Assembly (NCBI GenBank): GCA_963693305.1
Contig: OY855913.1
Location: 9,862,701-9,926,700, forward strand
DNA: 64,000 bases
Origin: Meandrina meandrites
Taxonomy: Eukaryota; Cnidaria; Anthozoa; Scleractinia; Meandrinidae
Direction: 5' to 3'
Positions 12,961 to 25,600 of this stretch are shown here, piece after piece. The position numbers and the translations under genes are program-made. Below the pieces are notes generated by a model. It had not been told where the DNA came from. It did not search any database and saw only the letters and a list, made by a program, of their open reading frames with translations. The first letter of the stretch is position 1; the number at the start of each line of letters is the position of its first letter.

Positions 12961-13355
12961 AATATTTCAATTCGCGAGCAAATTATGAGGATATTTACGT
13001 GACATTAGACCACTCTTCTATTCACAATTTCGTAAAGAATTAGCCAAAAATTTCTAACCAGCAGTGTTTAAAATGGGACATGAAAATATTCCAACCTTTT
13101 TTTCTTAATATTTTTTGTAACATGGCCATACAATTTCTCCGTGGATAAACAAAAGTTAGACACCCTTAGATACGAGTAAGAGACTCTCCAAAATTAACAG
13201 TACCCGTGTGTGAATCAGTGTCATATTGGTGGAAAAAAAACGTGGTAGCCATCGCCATTTCACCACGATTTTTAATGTTGTACCTCTCTCATGCAAAAAA
13301 TGTAACCTTTCATTAATAATTTTGCTCGCATAGGGTAAAAATGCTTTCTGTGGCA

Positions 13356-13361
13356 TTTATT
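13356..13361 (-). promoter_or_regulatory. Possible polyadenylation signal of the SLC13-like gene
   Basis: AATAAA on the minus strand, about 85 nt downstream of the SLC13-like stop codon. The motif and spacing fit a short 3' UTR, but AT-rich DNA yields this hexamer often. Confidence 0.35.
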
Positions 13362-13446
13362 TTCTCGGTGTTACTCTTGAAACTTGAGTTTAAATGATAG
13401 TCGTAATTGAATCTAAAGGTGTCTAGAATGAGAGCGCGCGCACAGC

Positions 13447-13638
13447 CTACGATAACGTGACATTTCGGCAAACTAGCGTGACATTGCCGGAAATAGCAGT
13501 CGGGGTTGGGGTGGGACTTCCTCCACTACCAGCCCAGTCCGGAAAGTTATAAAGGTCAAACATTGGTACACCGTAAGTGTGGACACAAATCACCAACACT
13601 GTGACAGCAAGGATATTCATTCCCAAACCAGCTTTTGC
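13447..13638 (-). CDS. SLC13-like: SLC13-like exon 12 (stop)
   Basis: Acceptor CTCTCTCAG. Encodes [20 protein letters not shown] and the C-terminal [12 protein letters not shown], then a Pro/Thr-rich tail with two NVT sequons and a TAG stop. The last helix and tail position agree with the family. Confidence 0.92.
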   Translation of the reverse strand, partial: AKAGLGMNILAVTVLVICVHTYGVPMFDLYNFPDWAGSGGSPTPTPTAISGNVTLVCRNVTLS

Positions 13639-16600
13639 CTGAGAGAGAAAAAAAATTCATAATATTAAACAATTATTGTAAGTGTTATCAGCCAAAGCCG
13701 AATGCTGAGGCTGATAACACTTACCGAGGCCTTGATTATTCTGGATATCACAACTGAAACCGCATCATATATTTTTTTTTATTATGCATTGTTTTAAAGA
13801 AAATTACGACAAACGTACTGCTGAAGTAGCGAGTCGACGAGCCATGCTTTTACTTCGCTCTATGCAAGATGCCACTCACCACCCGTGAACTAGACATACT
13901 CTTGGAAATCATGCATTGCGAGCGCAACCTACAGATTATTCGGTAATCTGCTAGCAGATTAGTGAATAATCTGTAGGTTAACTGTAGGCTCTTAGCCAAT
14001 GAGAAGACACTTATTTCCATTACTTATTAGCCAACCGATGAACACCTCTTCCCAACCTTTTCTTTATACCTAAAGTTGTCAAGCATTTTTTCTTCTTCCT
14101 TCCATTCCGCCGTAAAATATTAAGCATGCCCTTTAAACGATCCCAAAGAGACTGACGCGCCCATTCCCGTCCCAGGCTATCCCAGTTTTCTAAAGTAAGC
14201 CAAACATACCATGTCCTTGACTTTGAGATGTCCGCCGGCGAAGATGATAGCATTTGGAGGTGTAGCGACAGGTAGCATGAAGGCGAACGAACATGAAATG
14301 GCAGCGGGAAGCATGAGATACCACGGGTGAACATGAATCTCTTCTCCCTAAGAAGAAAAATAACACTGATTCTAAATTTTATTTTGTAAGCACAGGAGCA
14401 AACGCAAAATCTTTTGGCGACCAGGGGAACATACAACGGGCGTTTACCGTCACTCCGTCTTAAAGTATAGCTAAACCTCATTGACCTAGGGCCTCATGGC
14501 TTGGTGAATAAGACTTACATAGTCTTGGATAGAGATAGAGTGCAACACAATCACCCCAACCATAAGGCCACTGTGCTTCACATTTACGTAGGATAAATTC
14601 AGGTGGAAAAGAACTTACCAACGAGGCCAAAATCGGAAGGAAGATGGTGGCGGTTGCCGTGTTCGAGGTGACTTCCGTGAATGTGGTGATCATAACACAC
14701 ACAATGATAACGATTGCATAACTTGGTATGGCGTCCAGATTAGCCAGCTGAGAACCAACCCACTTGGACAGACCGGACACCTAGAGACAGATTAAAACAA
14801 GTACAAAACAAAGCTTGGTGTCAACGATTCTTACTCGAATTTATTGCATTATTTATCAAAATCTGAAGAAACTTAGATATTGCAATCCATTTCCATCCTC
14901 GCCATCGTTGGTCATCCTTACTTCCTAATGAACTCCTGTTATTTGTGAAATGTTGATCTACAAAATCAGTGAGAAGTAGGTTTTTTAGCTTTTTAAAATT
15001 ATGCTAAAAATCTCTGGAGTTTCTCCTTTGCGGGACTGTTTTTATGCGTCGAATCTGACTGGCTATCTGGAAGAACGACGGGGAAGGAGATCTCAAAGAA
15101 AAGATAATTGTTACTCCACCGTCCTTTTGTAAGAGTGATGACGGCTGAGGTACAGATTTGTAATTTACCTTACAAGCTTCCGCCAAAGCAAACCCGCTTC
15201 CAAGCAAGATGATAATGTTCCATGGAAACTTCCTTGACATCTCCTTAAATATCAGAAGGCCGGGTGGCGGTTTGTTCACTGTATAATAAAAACAGCGTCC
15301 GTTATAGACGCTTTTTGACAAATACACTAAAACTAAACAATAAACAACCATACAAGTATTTTAGTGTTACTTCCTTCACCTGACCAAAAAACACATACCC
15401 TCCGTAAATGATCTAATAAACGCCCACTCTTCAAGTGCCCACAACGTCAAAAAGTTTTTATTTCTCAGCTGATTCTGCATTTCGTTCAATGAACTTCTGC
15501 GAAAAAAATTTTTCGATTTGGATAAAACGCAATTTTTTTGCGAATTTTTAAAAATTTCAAAATTTTATTTTCTTGCGGTCGACCCCTGCCGCTGAACATA
15601 AGAATAACGTGCTCAAAAATGACGTAGATTCAGGAAATTGCATAAATTGTTAAGACTTTCTGGATCATTAACGTTGTTACAAAGAGCGGTAACGCACCTT
15701 TCCGGCATTTTGAACTAAATGTAGACTCTGAAGAAAAATTCCCACTTGTTTACAAGTCAGATAAGTCACGATTCAAATTTCGAGTTCCCGAACCTACGCC
15801 ACGACTCACTTCAACCGAGGAAGACTGGCGCGAATGGTTGACCAAAATGGCGGCAAATTTGAACGTAAAAAAATGCGTTTTATGCAAATTGGAAAATATT
15901 TTCGAAAAAAGTTAATTGGGTGTTTTGAAGAATCAGCTGAGAAAAGAAAAAAATGACGTTAAGGGTACTTCAACGTCTCGTATCTAATAAGCCCCCCCCC
16001 CCCCCCCCCCCTTGAGGTACAAAGTATAATGTATTAGGCGCTCCCCTCTAGTGCGTTAAACTTGGCAAAAAGTACAGGAAAAGTCGCGTGACACAAACCA
16101 CTATCCTTTATGTCGAACTGCGACATGTCTTCTGCAGTACGACTGTGTTACGACAGTGGTATGTCTGGGGTACCACTATAGTACTCTTGTGCTACGATGG
16201 CGGTACGACTGTAGTACGACTACAGCAAAATTGGTAAACTGTGGTGCGACTGCGCTACAACTGCAGTTCGAAAAGACATTAAATCACTCATCACTCGTCT
16301 ATCTTGATCATCAATTGTTCACACCATTATTACGTCAACAGCTCGTGCTACTTCTGTGCTCCTATCGAGTTATAGAAGTACGGCTTTTAGCGCGCACTTC
16401 CTTATAGGGCGTTTTCTAAATTATTATGGGATGACTGCGATCTGAGGTGTAACTAAGGTATGCCGACTACGATAACCAAGTTGGCGCTACAGATAACGAA
16501 ACTGACTAAATGCATAATAACCTGACTGAATATTCCTTCATTTACTTACCTGAACCGTCAGGGGCGAAGATCCTCGGCCTTCGTGAGGGAAACACGAACA

Positions 16601-19600
16601 AGGAGAACGCAATACACATAGCTGCTGTAGCGTCTCGAACATAACTTAAAAGTGAGGAGACAAAAATTTATTAAAATATTTATTAAAAAAAATAAAGATT
16701 GTAAAACAGCGATTCACGTACTTACTCGTTTTCAAATGCTATCGCCCATCCTTTCATAAATTTAGGAGCACGAAACAGCCAAAGCAAAGCCAGCAAGACG
16801 AAGTGAACAAGAACGGCTGTCTCGGCAAACCTGGAAGTGTGAGAGAAGAAAATATGACGTTGCGAGATGATTTATGAGAAGATAGTTCTCATATTACAGT
16901 TTTCGGGGTCATGCTTTTCAAGTATTCCGCGACAAATGTGTTTAAAAGTTCTGAAAACATTAGCCGTGAAATGTTTGCTTTAACTTTGCTTTTTTCATGA
17001 AGATCAAATTCTGTGTAATTTTTTTTCTTGGTGTAAAGCAAATAAATCTCCATTTTACCCTCAAGTATGTTCAGTCAAAGATGCATTGACACGTTAACAC
17101 GTTGGCTGCTGTTGTTATACGATTTTGACTGATACATCTGTGTATCTATCCCTGAACTAACAATGGCTCATGGCATATTTTTAAAATAGACTCTTAAAAG
17201 TTATTCTTACGACATAGGTCCAAGTGCTCTGTACTGATCCACCAACACTCGTTTAATGGCCTGTGTTGATTTGTTGTCCTTGTCACGTGATCTTGGTGAC
17301 TTACGGAAACAGCAACAGAAACACTTGTGACAACATTTGCGGAAACTAAACAGATGAAAGAGTAAGTAAAGATTCTGTTCTTTTACCATTGTTACTAAAA
17401 GCTAGCCATGGTATAGTGCAATTCCTGAAGTTTGATTGGTTTACAGGCCATGTTATTTGAGCTCAAATACCATAGACCACAAATATGGTGGGTGTACGCG
17501 TCAGCGAGAACAATCGGGGAGCTCAAATATTGCAATTCTTTGGTAATCTTATATTTAACAGTTATTCCACTCGCGCTTTCGAATTTCAATCCAGTTACAT
17601 TCCCAGAGCCCTCACTCATCCCTGTTGCTAACCAGTTGAAAAGGAGGCTATCGGTAAGAGGTTGAACTGAAATGTGACAATCCAGTGCAAAAGCACTACG
17701 TTTGAAAAGTCTTACTCGTACTGGTACTCCGATCTGAAGGAACCTAGTTATCGCCAACGAGGCGCGTCAATAATTGACGTATATATACCCTTTTGTACTT
17801 TGAGAACAATTGCGAATGCAACACAAGACATTTTTTTGATGATATCAAGGACCTAAGTATTTAGCCTTATTGCCTCTTTTGAAACAAAACTTTAAAACTA
17901 TAGTAACTACAAACCCGGCATAAAAACCTTAAATTCGTATCTCCATCTGTCTATCGTTGATCGTAATTTGTATAATTTCTAGCAATAGAGCAATTTTCAA
18001 ATGAGTGTCGTAAAACCAAAACCAAAGTAATCACTCTAGCCAATCACAAAGGACACAGGCAGTCCACAAAGCGCGGGAAAACGTGCGCGAGTGAGTCACA
18101 ATTGGTTTTAGTTTTACTTCTGATTGGTCGAGAAAGTTGCGCGAGTTTTTTTAGTCTAATCACTGAGCGTAGTAATGCAAAACCAAAGCAAACGCAAATT
18201 ACTTTCGACACTCAAGTGAAAATGGCTCTATTGGCTTATTATCGTAACGAGGAAGTCCTATGATTATTTGGCTTACTCTCCGACTTTTTTTTCAGTAAAT
18301 TTCTTCTCTTTAATGCGTTTGTATTATCATTATTTTGTGTGGTCAAATAAACATATGACTGACATGGCCGAGGATGGAATACGAGTTACACACAATGCAA
18401 GTTGACATACTTAATTTTGAGGAAGATTAGCTGGAGCCAAAACCATGCAACAAACAGAAGTACCACCATTTGAGGAAACGCGTAACCAAACCAAGAGGCA
18501 AAGCTGAATCCTGGACTATCGGGATACAGACTGAAATACGAACCAGAAAAATCATATTAACAGAGTAATAAATATGACTTGATTTATACGCCGCAGTTTA
18601 GCTGCCTTGAGAGTAATTAAAGCTGAGATCGCGCCGAAAATAGGTTCAATAATAATAATAATAATAATAATAATAGTAATAATAATAATAATAATAATAA
18701 TGATAATAATAATAAGTAGTAATAATAATAATAATAACTATAATAATAATAATAATTAAACCTGTCCAATGACAACACATAAACATAAAGACATAAACCC
18801 CATTGTGTTTGCATTCTAGTCGAATTTAATTCAATATCTGTATCATTTTTTAGCCCTAAAAAAAACCTACAAGCTCAGAGACAAAGATTAAACGGCAGGG
18901 TCTCACGGGGTGGGTGGGGTAGCCAACCTCATTCCCAGGGCTTTTCCCTTCTCGCGGGTGCCGGTCGGGCCCCGACCGCCACCCACGAGAAGGGAAAAGC
19001 CCTGGGAACGAGGTTGGGGGGTAGCCGGAGCACGGGAGCCCTAAAATGTTCGTCGTGCAACGTTAAGTCCCATAATTTTGATGCTTGGAGTCCAACTGTT
19101 ATCACTGCCTTTTTAGAGCATGGAACCTTGAAGACGTTTTCCACATAGCGCTCTTTTTTGTTTTTGTTTTGTTTTGTTTTGTTTTTTTTGGAGGGAACCC
19201 TGGGGTCAAGCATTTTTGGGCTCGGAGCTCTCAATGAAAATTCACACATTTTGCTACGATACCGTAAATTTCCGGTTATAAGCCCTGGGCTTATACAACT
19301 ACCTAAGGAGTTTTTGGTGGGCTTATAAACGGAGGGGCTTATATCAGGGGGGCGGGGACTTATAACCATTCTTTTTTTGTTCCCAGGTAGATGGGCCTAT
19401 AGCCGGGGAGGGGGGGAGGTATTAAACGATTCCCACCGAGAAGTATTGGGAAAGGGAGTAGAACACTTAGAAACAGACTTCACTTGAAGGGTTGCTTGTT
19501 AGTAAAGCTAACAAGCTCAGTGACTTACCTGCCAACCTGTCCACTGAATACCAGATTTGGAGCAGTTCCTGTTAACGTAGCTGTGCCGCCAATGTTTGCA

Positions 19601-22600
19601 GCGTACGCAATAGCTAACATCATGCACTTGCAAAGTCTGTTGTAATACAAAGTCTCTTCTCGCTGAAATTAAAAATTAAAAATTGCTGGAAATAAGTCTT
19701 GAGTCACACGTGCTAACATGACAAGTTCTGTTTCCTCCGACCGTCCAATAATAAGTATCCTTTCTAATAAGCGCTTTCTTAGAATGTGCCTTTGTTTATT
19801 AGCGCCCTTTTTACGACCATTTTGCAGAATGCATAACAGGAGTTAAGTGGGCAAACGAATTCACTCGCTCGATCCTTGGGTCGTAGACCTTTTTTTGTAA
19901 TTCCGTTGACCAATGCATAACTTAACTTAGAGTTGATGTTCGCGGGCGTAAATATGCTTATTTTAGCCCGAGCCGCAGGCGAGGGCTAAGATGGGCTCTG
20001 AGGAGGAACAAAAACGTATTTACTCCCAAGAACGTCAACTCTATTACTATTATAATAATTTCAGAGGGCATTAAGAAAAACAGTAAGCGATATCTGCCGG
20101 CGTCGAGTCGGCGTTTATTTCTGATTGAAAACCAGGCTTAAAGTTTACAAAACTCGCAGAAAACCGCAAAATTAGTCATGAAACAATCTTTGTTCTAAAG
20201 TCCTCTTCAAACGAAAATTTACAGAATTCTTTAGACAGCAAAGAATAGTCGTCATTGAGAAGTGTTTAAATCAATCGCGTAGCAGACTAAACCGACAGTT
20301 TGGCATAAAATTACCTGTGTGTCTGAACTGAGCGAGTTTCGTTTGCTCGACGAAGACAAACTTACATTCACATTGCTGCCTGGATTCTTCTTCGAGTTTC
20401 TGTAATTCTTCTTCATCTAGTTGAGAAGACTGAAAATTTACTCTCCCTTTAGGTTTTCCAGTAATTTTGTCGTTATAAAGCTCAAAACGAACAGTTTGCA
20501 GTTGCAGATGCCAGTGCCTCGACTCAAATTAAAGCGTGAAGTGCTGTCAGTCAGCAAGAAAACGGCGCGAACAGTAACCAATTCACACTCGCGTAACAGC
20601 CACTCTATGCCTTACTGGAGATAAGTTATGGGTGAAAAATTTTGAGTAAGGCGTAGAGTAAGCCGATCGAGGGATGTCGAATTTGCCAGTGTCACTGAAG
20701 GGGAGGAGGGAGGGGAAAAACTTGACGGAACCTTTCCGTCGAGTGGATTTGCGAAAAGACAGCGAATTAAGCCACGCGGGGTGAATAAAAGGCCATGTGG
20801 ATCTCTCTGGGAACATCTACGACCAATAGGGAGTTGGCAACGAAAGCACGTAGTTATCTATAAGAGTGAAAAGGCACGCCGCGGCTTTTACGCGAATGAG
20901 AATAGTAACCAATTCACACTCGCGTAACAGCCACTCTATGCCTTACTGGAGATAAGTTATGGGTGAAAAATTTTGCCCACACCGATTAGACGCCTAGATT
21001 ACAAACGAGAGGACCAAAAGAAAGTAAGAAAACGTTTAATAAATCTTGAACGCAACTATGTCTTCCCGAAACTCAGACCGTGTTTAAGGTCAAATTGTGA
21101 TGCGAAAACAAGCGAGAACCATACATGGACATCACTTAGCGTCGGTTTATCGCAGATACAGGAAAAAACTAAGAGTTTGTTAGATCTGAAGTTGAAGTCC
21201 ATTTAACCCTGACTACAGAACATAAATGTCGAAATTAAGCAAAACTAAGGCATAATAGGTAGGATTGAACCCTAACATAAATAAGCCGGTTGTGAACTTA
21301 AAATATCATTAAAAACCTAATGACAGAGCCTCTTAAAGTACTGGGTTTGCGAGAATAAAGCTAGGCATAAAGGTTACGGAAAAGCTAAGCGGTAGTCATT
21401 TAAGTTGTTACGGTAGCGGAAGACGTCTGCGACACGCGAGGCTTTGGGACCCTTGTCTGAAGGAGCAGTCGAGGCGGTGCTTTGGGCAAGCAGGTCAGCC
21501 GGCTTAGTGAGGCCGAGAATTTTGTCTGTCTGGGTGTAATATTTAGCGGTCTGGGTAGATCTCCAGCCAACGTGCATGGCGATGTCTTCTAGGGACACAC
21601 CCAACATGGAAAGGGTAATTGAACAACCGCTGCGGAAGCTGTGCACCGTCTCTCCATAGGCAATTCCAAGGTGGTCGAGATGAGTCTTGAGTCGGGCCGC
21701 GATAGTAGAACCAACGAAGGGGTTATTTGAAACGCGACCGTGTTTGTCAGTCGATCTGAATAGATAGCCATCACGTAAGTCGATCTGCATACACTTGCAT
21801 AAGTTGAAATACCGCGAAAGGTTGGCGACTGGGCACAACTGGGAGTCATGACATTTCTTAATAGCAAAAGTTTTGTAGTCCTTGCCACGCAACGTTTTCC
21901 CGATGGACTGTCTGAAAAGGAGGCCTTGCTCCTCAGGAAGTAGTAACACCTCTTTAGTCAGAGTTCTACCGAGGTCTGAACCTCTGTCACCCGAGAAAAA
22001 ATCCACGCAAAAGAAAGCTGCATCTCGAGCGAAGATGTACCGTTGGATGGGAGTTAAATCACTTGGAGAATAAGCCTTGGATACGAGGTAACGTGTAAGG
22101 GTGGACAACTTGTCAAAAAAGAGGGGAATGGCTTGTTTGGGGGAGATATGTGCTGCTGTCTGCTCTTTGGTAATAAACTGTAAGTAGGATTGAACAGAGC
22201 TATCATTTGCCGGGTTCCCGATGCAAAAGAGTTCGTTCCATGGCCCACATCTGCCTGCACTGTTAAAAATGGCTCTCAATTTTCCAATGGTGCTGTCGAC
22301 AGTTGCGGCCGCTAGGCGGGTGGGGCACTTGCAGTGGTTTTTAGAATGCGTACCAAACAAGGGACAGCGAGAAGTGTGAACTTTGGTTTTCCCTTTTCCG
22401 TCCTTCCATACAAGGAAACGAGTGAGGTCCAAAGGCGTAGTTGATTGAAGGTTCTTAGGAGAGGGTAAAGATCCGAGGAACATTTCCAGTTGTTTCTGAA
22501 GGGAAGATTTCTGCTTCTCATAAGGTAGAGACTTGCGCTGGGAACGGATAGACGCTAAACGATTGTCGATACTGGGCAAGTCTACTGGAACCGACGTGGA

Positions 22601-25600
22601 CGGAGTGGGAAGGATAAGCGGAAGGCGGTTGAAACCACAGCGTTGGCAGAAAGAGAAGTTTTGATCATTCGGGTACTTGCATTCCGGGCACTGAACGGAT
22701 GGACACCAAAGGCGGGGAACCGTAGGTAAGGGCTGTGGGAAGAAGGAAAAATTTAATCAATTTACAGACAAACGGAAGGCCCAGAGGTCCCACTGTAAGG
22801 GACGAGGAGAAAAGGCACCATGCTGAGAAGCGTCGGGAAAGAGGAGGATGTCGTTCTGACCCTTGGAGCCAATCTTGAAACAGCTAGAAGCCTTGTGTTG
22901 GAGAACTGGCCACCAATATTGGCGTGGTCGAAGATCTGGTGCAATAATGGTGAGCGGACAAGGCTGAGGTGATAGGAACTTCAAAAGGGGACCCAAAAGG
23001 ATAAAAGGTGGGAAGGCATAGGCGTTCTCTGAGTGACTAATGGACTGTGCGAAGACGTTCACGCCGGAGCAACCTGGATTGGGGAATGGAGCATAAAATC
23101 GCAGTGGTCTATCGTGCCGGTCGCGCTGGACGTTTGAAGCAAGGGCCAGCAAATCAAGGGAGTGGGGACCATAGGCCAGTTGAACAGATTTCCAAGCCAG
23201 GGGACTGAGCTTACAGTCGATGTCGGATAAGGTGCGCGACGGGTGATCGGCTGGGTTATCGGCGGAGGGCACGAAGGAAATCGTGAGAGCCAGGTTAAAG
23301 CGAAGGGTAAGTTGAAATATGGATTTCATGACGTGCGAGAGAGCTGGTGCTTTGGAAGCTTGTTTTCGCCATGAGGATACAACGGCCTTATTGTCGATGA
23401 AACAATCTAACCTTGTGTTTGCCACGGAAGTGCCAAGACTCTCTAAGGTGAACAGTAACGCCTTAGCTTCTCTGACTGCAATGGGGAGATTACGAGTGCT
23501 GTCGTCCCAGTAACCACGGAGGAGTTGTTCCTCTTTACCAGGAATCCTGACTGAGCCTCCCCAGCCGACATCAGAGGCATCTGAGAAAAGGGTGATAGAG
23601 GAGTGTTTCTTCTCCTTCCAGGGTAGGAAGCCGTCCCAGGAGTCTAGAAACCGCCAATGGACAAGCTCGTCCCTCAGAGCGCCGGAAACTGGAATCGGTT
23701 TACCTGAACGACTTCCTGTAGAGATCGCGTTGTACACAGCGTTGGTGTAAAGTTTGGCTCCAGGGACGAGTAAGGAAAACGAGGTGGTCTTGCCTGCAAA
23801 CTTCTGTAGGGTCTTAAGAGAAACCGTTTTTTGATCTAAAATACGGTCCCTGAGCGCGGCGAATTTGAGAACCTTATCAGAGGGTAGAGTAAAGGCTTGC
23901 TTGTCAGATTCCGAAAAATATCCCAAATATTTGACCTTGATGGAGGGTATGAGGCAACTTTTCTTGATTCCAAGAAAATAACCAAGGTTAAGGAGAATAG
24001 AGCAAGCAATGAAAAGCGCCATTTCTGATAACTGGAGATTCGAGAATTCAAAACGGGGTTGAATGAGGGGACGTAACTGGCCCAGATGTTTGTCGTCAAT
24101 GTAGTTAGAACAGGGGACGCCAAGTGATCTGATGTGGCAGGTGGCGGCCATGCCAATGGTGTGGTATATATAGGCGCTAGCCTTCCAACCAAAAGGAAGA
24201 GTCTTATACATAAAATAATACCCTTTCCACTCCAAACCGAAAAAGGTTCTACTTTGCGGGTGGAGAGGAACGTGATCATAGCCGCTTTTGTCGTCTAGAG
24301 TTGTCTGGAAATGGTCGAGACCCACGTACCGGGGAAGGTTGGTGATGTAATCGAGGGTAAAGGGGGAATCTTTTATCCAAAGGTTTAGGAACCGCTCGTC
24401 GTGGCACATACGGGGTTTCGATGGTTCCACTGTGATGGGCATAACCAGATATGGAGGATCGACAGATCCAACCTTGCCATGAACTAGAAGGGAACCATTC
24501 TTGACGCGATCCAAGATACAGGTGGAGATGAAATCTTCGTAGTTCGCACAATTTCGAGCGTTCGGGAATATATTCCGCGGGGGTAGAGCGGAGTCGAAGT
24601 ATCTTCCTTGAAAATAACCTTTAAAGTAGACTAAAAAGTCTCTAACGTCTACCCCGAGAGACAGGTAACCGAACAGCTCGTCAGCTTTGGGATGACCGAC
24701 CAGAATAGATTCCCAAGCCGGCAGATGGTTCTGAAGGTTTGCTGCGATAAAATGGTCTGGATCCCGGAAAGGTATCTGGGTGACATTAGCATAATGTTGA
24801 CCTGACGCGACGGATTGGATCGAGGGAAGTGGCCCGGCCCAGCTGTGGGTCTTTCCCTCCCAATTGCACCAAACTGGTGAAGGAGAATGACTAGAAGCCT
24901 CTTTGATAAGGTCAGAAAAATCCGGAAGCACGGGAACCTATAAAGGGAAAAATAGATTTACGTAAGGAGGGAAGGTTGGGAGGGAAAACCCACAGCCGAG
25001 CCGAGCCAGGAATCCGGTCCGAAGACCAGGAAACGGATTATGATAAGAGAACCCGCCTGGCTACAGCTCGAATGCGAGGAGAGAAAAGTAAAAAGGAACA
25101 ATACAAACAAAAAGACTTGGACAGTGAAACACGTTTATTGGTTGTGCCTTATACGAAAAAGTAATACAGGATTAGGAAAAGGTGCGAAACTGAGATAAAT
25201 TAACGGAAATAACGTCCTTTCTTGGATCTGCAATTGCGAGCAATATGCCCCGGTCGGCCGCATTCGTAACAAGTAATACCACTGCCATTACCATTACCGG
25301 TATAATAGCTATAGGGCTGGACTCTTGAAAAACCGCGTTGACTGCCAGTTGATACACCACGCAATAGGGGGGTGGGAGTGGAACTCTTCGTAGCTTTATC
25401 AATCTCTTTGGCGATTGCAATCTCCTCCTTGGAACCCAGGAGTTTAAGTAGGACACGCTGTAGCACTGGGTTTTCAGTAAGGCCTCTAGTTTGTCTGAGG
25501 ATAGCGTTATAACGCACGACTTCGGCATCAGCATTCTCTCTGGCAGTATCCACTAAATGTTCCAAAGCGGCCATAGTGGCGTGGACATCAAACGCGCCCG

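Noticed and set aside
17395..17757. 120-codon minus-strand open frame inside SLC13-like intron 5
   Set aside because: It lies between two well-supported exons of the same strand, has no acceptor or donor in a matching phase and no recognised motif.
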